Source: Ottelia alismoides (lineage: Eukaryota; Streptophyta; Magnoliopsida; Alismatales; Hydrocharitaceae). Taken from it: a stretch of DNA of 64,000 bases. Both the position numbers and the translations under genes were made by a program. The notes under the pieces are model-generated. The model was not told the DNA's origin, ran no database searches, and was given only the letters and a program-made list of their open reading frames with translations. This document shows positions 51,701 to 57,700 of this stretch, one piece after another. The stretch lies in the NCBI GenBank assembly GCA_037367405.1, contig JAZKJV010010618.1:124001-188000 (forward strand). The letters run 5' to 3'. Within the stretch, counting starts at the first letter, position 1. Every line of letters starts with the position of its first letter.

Positions 51701-54700
51701 TTCTTATTTTCTTTATTATTTTATCCATGTTTCTCTTTCGCTTCCTATTTTCTAACATGGCATCAGAGCGGGTTCGATTCTCGAGGTTTTTCATGTTATT
51801 ATTTTTCGAGATTAAATGGGTTCGTTTCTTGCTTATTCATATTCCGATTCAAGAATTCAAGGGTTTCGTCAAAACCCTAAGTTCGAGCCTAAACAATTTC
51901 GTGATTCTGCACGAGAAATATAGGGTTTCCTAAAACCCTAAACTTTGAATGTTCTTGAAATTGTTTACTCCAGATCTGTTGGTGGCGCGCAACCCTAGCA
52001 GGCATCTCCCGCAGCTACAGGCAGCTGCTGCGCCCCTCTCGCCAGATCCAGCCTCCTGGTGCCCGCAGGCCCCATTTTCCCTTTGCGATGCTCCACCCAG
52101 GCTCACAGCAGATATCTCCAGAGCCCCTCTCTCGCGACGACTCAGGCGGCGCATTGTTTTTCCATCGTCCGACAAGACCTCTAGACGGACCCGGCAAGGC
52201 TTCATCGGTCCGCGCACCATCCAGGCGGCAGACGACCCCTCCACGCAGCCAAATCCCAGTGACACTCGCGCCACCTGCGCGCACTCACGGCTCCAGGTCG
52301 ATGGCGGCGACCAGGAGGAGGACCCGCTGACCTCCAGATCGAAGAACCCTAGTCCTTGCGTGCCTCCAGACCCAGTGCTCCTTCCTCGCGCACCGCTATC
52401 TTGCGGTATCTCCAGGCTTGCAAGCGACCATCTCCTAACGCCGCAGTCCTCGCGATCTTCACTTTCATACGACCATCTCCCAACACCGAGCGGCGATCTC
52501 CTCGCGCCCCAGGCCCGTGGCGGTGAGCTCCCGCCTCTCTCTCGCGCGATCCCACACACTCTCCAGACCGCGACTCCACCGCCCGGCCCCAGGCGGAGCA
52601 CATCATGCACCACCAGGCAACTCCACGCGTTCTCCAGCTATCCTCCAGGTCGCACCAGACAATGCCGTCGCCTCGTGAGATCTCTCATCTCCCTTTCCAG
52701 TCCGATGCCCAGGCGCAACCCCATCTTGGGTAACGACGGCGGCATATGAAGAGGCCCCATCGAGGCGGCTATTTTGAAAGAACGGGTCCGCTGGGAACCC
52801 TAATAGGCCTGTTCCTTTAAAAAAACCCTAGGAACCTAAGGCTGCCGTTATTAAAAAAAGAGGACAGAGAAAAAATATGTCCTATTTTTCTTTAGGCCGA
52901 AGGGGCTGTTTTGTTAAAAAAATGTCTATTGAAAAAAAAGAGAGGCATTTAAAAAAATGTGGCCTCTTCAAAACAAAAAAAGGGCGCGTACAAGGAAAAG
53001 AGCCGTACACTTTTAAAAAAATGTTTTTAAAAAAGAGGTGAACTAAAAAAAAAGGCGCGTAAATAATACAAAAGGCGTACGTATTTAAAAAAACGTTATC
53101 CATGTTTTGAAATGCCAAAGAAAATTTTGTGATCGGCTAATTGGTTTCATTTTCTCCCCAAATTTATTGTCTTCTCCCAACTTGGTCAACAATTGTCACT
53201 TCCGACCAGTATGGGAGAAAGGGGGAGTATGGTGTAGAGTCACAGTGCTAGTTGCAGATTCAGATGTCAGATTCCAGAGGCCAGTCATTTTTCAGACTAC
53301 AGATTCAGTTATTCAGACTCTACAGATTAGTCAGAGTCCAAGTTCGAGGCACTCCAAGATGAGAGGCCCATTTTCGAGATCTCCAGAGAGAGACTCATTT
53401 TCAGACACGCACATGGATGCGGTCATTTTCAGATGAGCACATGTTGCCAACATTTGTTCGTGGTCCCCATCATTATTCTTGTTTTGTAGGCCAGAGTTTT
53501 CATGTGAGCCATAGGGACTCCATAGTAGAGGACCATTCCCTATGCCATGTTGGCAAGGGTTTTCATGTGGTATCATAGGGACACCAGAGTAGTACACCAT
53601 TCTCTGAGCCAGATGGGAGAGACCCAATTCTCCGACGAGGAGACTTTTTCAGACTCCATTCTCCAGCGACCATGGACTCCAAAGAGGATTGCACAGCCAC
53701 GTCCCTTATTCAGTTCGACCCTTTTCAGAGATGAAGCAGTTGTCCACATTATTGTGGCGGGCCAGAGTACTCCGACGAGGAGACTCATTTTCAGTTGCAG
53801 TGACTCTGACAGCGCAGTTCAGAGCACATGCTCTCCGACGAGGAGATTCAGCAGACTCACACTCCAGCCCGTTCGTCCCCCTCACCTGCACGGCATGAGA
53901 AGCAACATCCTCGACTACAACAATGTGCGCGTTGGGTTGATATTGTCTGTAGTGTCCTGTAGTGTTGAGTTGAGTTTCTTTTTGTTTGTGCAAGCTGAGC
54001 ATTGCATGCTCCAGCTTGAGGGGAGTGTTGGAATATTGTTTGTATGCGTCATATGTTGAGGAGACAGGTAAATGGATACCTCTAGGATCCATTTACCCCA
54101 TCCAACAGTTTTGTCCCACATCGTCCAATGGTGGGACTTGGAGGCCCTGTGGAGGCTATATAAGGAACCCATGCCTCCTGTATCAGATGAGAAAGTCAAT
54201 AGACAAACACGGCCCTTTGAGGCCTTCTCCTGTGGTTTCATCCCGCTCCTCACGGAGTAGGGTTCCACGTTAAAATCCCACGTTCTTATTTTCTTTATTA
54301 TTTTATCCATGTTTCGCTTCCGCTTCCTATTTTCTAACAGATGCAAATGTATCTTTAATAAAAAGACAGAAATATTAGGCAGTAAAGGCATTAGATACAG
54401 GACATACCTAGGTGCGAAGGGTTACAATCAGAAGGAAGATGTAGATTACAATGAGATATTCTCTCCCGTTGTAAGAAATCCATCCATGAGGTTGTTACTA
54501 GCTTTTGCAACACATCGAGATTTGGAGCTGGAGCAGTTAGATGTGGCGACAAATTTCTTGCGTGGTGAACTCGAAGAAGACATTCTCATGAGCCAACCAG
54601 ATGGATTCATATTTCAGGACAAAGAAGACCGTGTGTGCAGATTGAAGAAGTCCTTGTATAGGCTTAAGCAGTTTCCTATGCAGTGGTATAAGAAGTTTGA

Positions 54701-57700
54701 CAGCTTCATTACCGAGCATGGGTTCAACATGAGCCCATATGATTGTTGTGTTTACAATAAAAAGGTGGAGGATGGCTCCTTCATCTATCTGTTACTATAC
54801 GTCAACGATATGCTGATTGCTGCCAAGAAGAGGAGAACCATAGATGATCTGAAGAAGCTCCTTAGTTCGAAGTTTGACATGAAGGACCTTGATGCATCGA
54901 AGAAGATGTTAGGGATGGAGATCATTAGAGATTGTGCAGAATGGAAGCTTTTCTTATCTTAGAAGAACTACATTGAGAAAGTTGTAATGAAATTTGGGAT
55001 GTTTATAATCAAGACTCTAGGTAATCCATCCGTTGCGAATATTCATCTCTCAGTTTCTTTTGCATCTCAGTCAGATCCATAGAAGGAACACATGTCACAT
55101 GTTCCATTTCCAACGTAGTTAGGAGTTTTATGTATGCCATGGTATGCACAAGACCTGATAGCGCTCATGCTATGAACGTTGTTAACAGATTCATGAGCAA
55201 TCAAGGGAAGGAGCATTGACAGACAGTCAAACGGATTATCCTCTATGTGAGAGGAACATCGAATATTGAACTCATCTACAGAAGCGATTAAGAGTGTTTG
55301 GTTGCTGAATATTCAGATTCTGATTATGCTGCAGATGTTGATGGGAGGAGATCAATGACATGCTACTTTTTACTTTGCAGAGTTCTGTCATCAGTTGGAA
55401 GACTACCTTACAACCATCGGTTACTTTGTCTACCACAGAGGCAAAGTACATGGCTTTGACAAAAGCTACAAAGGAAGGCATTTGGCTGAAGGATTTAATT
55501 GGAGATCTCGGTCTACAACAAGATCGGGCTATAGTATATTGTGACAATCTCAATGCAATATGTTTAGTGAAAGATCAGGTGCATCATGAGTGGACCAAGT
55601 ACATAGATGTTGTCATAGATATTTCAACTGAAGTCTATCTAACAAGGGATACTAACATTTGACTGCACAATTTAATGCTAGATACTAAACGCATTCTTCT
55701 TGTTGCAGACTTCAGAGCTCCTCAAAGAGATAACAGTCAGTTCTCTTATATCAACTCCTGGAGATATGAATGGGAGTGCATATAATGTAGCTTAACAATG
55801 TGCCAGGCTTGACATGTTTGGTCTGTCGGGACCTCTAGATTGGTCTCTGGAACAATTAAACTTGATTACTATTGAAGTTAGTCTTCCCAGAAAAGGAGAA
55901 GCTACGTAATCACAGAGGTGGAACTGTGATAATAAAGCAAAAAAAGAAATTCATTACAAAAGGCAAGTAATGCACGTATAACTCTGCATCATATCACCAT
56001 ATGAAAAAAGTAATTACGTGAAAAACAGGCAAATAAGGATTTTTTATGTTTTGGATTTAGTTTCTTTGAGAACTCTGATTTTGTCATGAAATTCTTGCAT
56101 TTGTTTTGCTGGTAAATGGCTTTACAAGCTATCATTGCCACAGATTCTGCTTCAAAATTTATAAAAAAGCATAAGAAGCAGTGCCATATTTAAGTATTAT
56201 ACACCGGACACGATCTTTATAGCAATAAATGTTTTTTTCTTTACAGGGGATCTTTCTCAGCGTCTATGCACTGCAGCAGAAATAAAATTCTACTTCACAG
56301 GTTTATCTGACACTAGCAGCAAAAAGAACTTTTTGAAGCCCAACAAGAACTGCGACTTAGATTCTTGGCTTGCTGGGTGTGAACCGGGATGGGCATGCAG
56401 TGTAGGAGATCAGAAAATCGAGCTTAAAGATTCCAAGGAGATGCCAGATAGGAAAGTTGATTGTCAACCCTGCTGTGAAGGCTTCTTTTGTCCTCGTGGC
56501 ATTACATGCATGATACGTAAGTGTGCATTCATGACTTCATTTTTTCCCTGCAAAAATAGCACATAAACGGTGTGCATCCATAACCATCTGGTAACTAAGT
56601 CTGAGGGTGAAAAATGTTCCAACAGTCATACTTGTATGTTTTAGTCTGTGTGAAAAATGTTCCAACAGTCAAAATTCCATAAATATACCTTGTTGAGTAG
56701 TACTTTTATAAATTGATGACCATATATGTATGAAAATACAATAATATATGTATTAGAATTAATTTTTATATTTAAAATAATAAACATACAAAACCAAATA
56801 ATTCTGAATATACCTCTGACTGAATACCGAATATCGACTTCTGCTACACTGGTGAGAAGCGTGCTCCTAAGAATTGATCGCAAAACACCAGAGATGTAGG
56901 CGCAAATGGAGTAGAAGATACCTCTTCGATCTTTCTCTTAGAGTATAGAGTGGAAAGCAGACAAAAAGAGAACTTGTTGCTCTTGTCGTGTATTGTGGAA
57001 TGGGATATGAGGTCCTATTTATAGGGTTAGAGTTCCAATAGCCGCAGCTTTGAAAAAGTAGTCATTGTCAACAAATCGGGAATGAATTCGCCTTCAAAAA
57101 TCTTCCTGAAATGGAATATGATCGATTAGGATACAAAGGATGATCGATCGAGATCAAGATCGATCAGAATAAAGCTGTTTCAATTCAATATTGATTGATA
57201 AGGAAATGAGGCTGATCAATCGTGTCGGAATGGTTAATCGATTAGTTTGACTCTTTGACCTGAAAGTCAAAGTCAAAGGTCTTGAAATGCAAGAAGCATG
57301 ATGCTTGAGGTCTTTTACATTTTAAGATAATTACAAAATGCAAGACTCAATAAAAGAAAAGACTTTGTCTTCTTCTTGAGCTTGAGATCCTTTGTTGAGC
57401 TTGAACTCCTTTGAGATTCTCAGCTTCTTCTTCACTTAAGCTTGAACTCTTTAGTATTGAGCTTGTTCTTGGTCCAATATCCTTCCTGTTCTTGACCTAG
57501 CTACAAGCTAACTACTCATGTTTTGTTATCATCTCGTCGGTGGCGCGTCTCGCTGATGGCCGGAGATCGGAGAGGAGTGTCAGAAACTTTGCCGAGATAC
57601 GTGAAAGTCGAATAGATGCCAAGGGTTTCGCTTCCTATTGGGGAAGGTTCTAGAGGAGCGAGTGGTTCCCAAGGAGTTGGTTGTGGCATACGCCTCAAGG

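Larger units (their letters stand above)
51444..54339 (+). mobile_element. LARD-like non-autonomous LTR element 2 (LARD-2), 2896 bp
   Basis: LTRs 51444-51757 and 54026-54339 are both 314 bp. Flanks GATGT (51439-51443) and GATGC (54340-54344) are a 5-bp duplication with one change; the Copia frame '[14 protein letters not shown]' continues across. The primer-binding site TGGCATCAGAGC is at 51758-51769, and the polypurine tract GCTTGAGGGGAG at about 54014-54025. The interior holds a GC-rich open frame (51949-52749), oligo(A) stretches (52810-53110) and a 53170-53240 block resembling LARD-1. By eye the LTRs differ at about 15 positions. Confidence 0.92.
38044..55663 (+). mobile_element. Copia retrotransposon hosting four later insertions (ABCG intron 2)
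   Basis: The 5' LTR starts TGTTGGGGGGGTGTC at 38044 and ends CCCAACA at 40575, interrupted by LARD-1. The primer-binding site TGGTATCAGAGC is at 40579-40590. Coding order on the + strand: gag (40650-41130), zinc knuckle (about 41300), protease, GAG-pre-integrase and integrase (41440-42145), integrase continued (47056-47390), integrase end (50825-51443), reverse transcriptase (54345-54962), RNase H (55270-55663). The inserts are LARD-1 (38259-40471), a Copia (42146-47055), a solo LTR (47391-50819) and LARD-2 (51444-54339). No 3' LTR is visible, so the 3' end is deleted. It lies in the same sense as the host gene. Confidence 0.85.

Noticed and set aside
51930..52613. 227-codon minus-strand frame in LARD-2
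   Set aside because: Mirror of the GC-rich + strand block; antisense to the element, no domain.
53331..54092. Several 66-170 codon frames in the LARD-2 interior
   Set aside because: Overlapping on both strands, spanning non-coding repeats (CTCCGACGAGGAGA words) and the LTR; no domain.
56333..56566. Stand-alone small gene (77 codons)
   Set aside because: It is exon 3 of the ABCG gene read past its GTAAGT donor at 56517.
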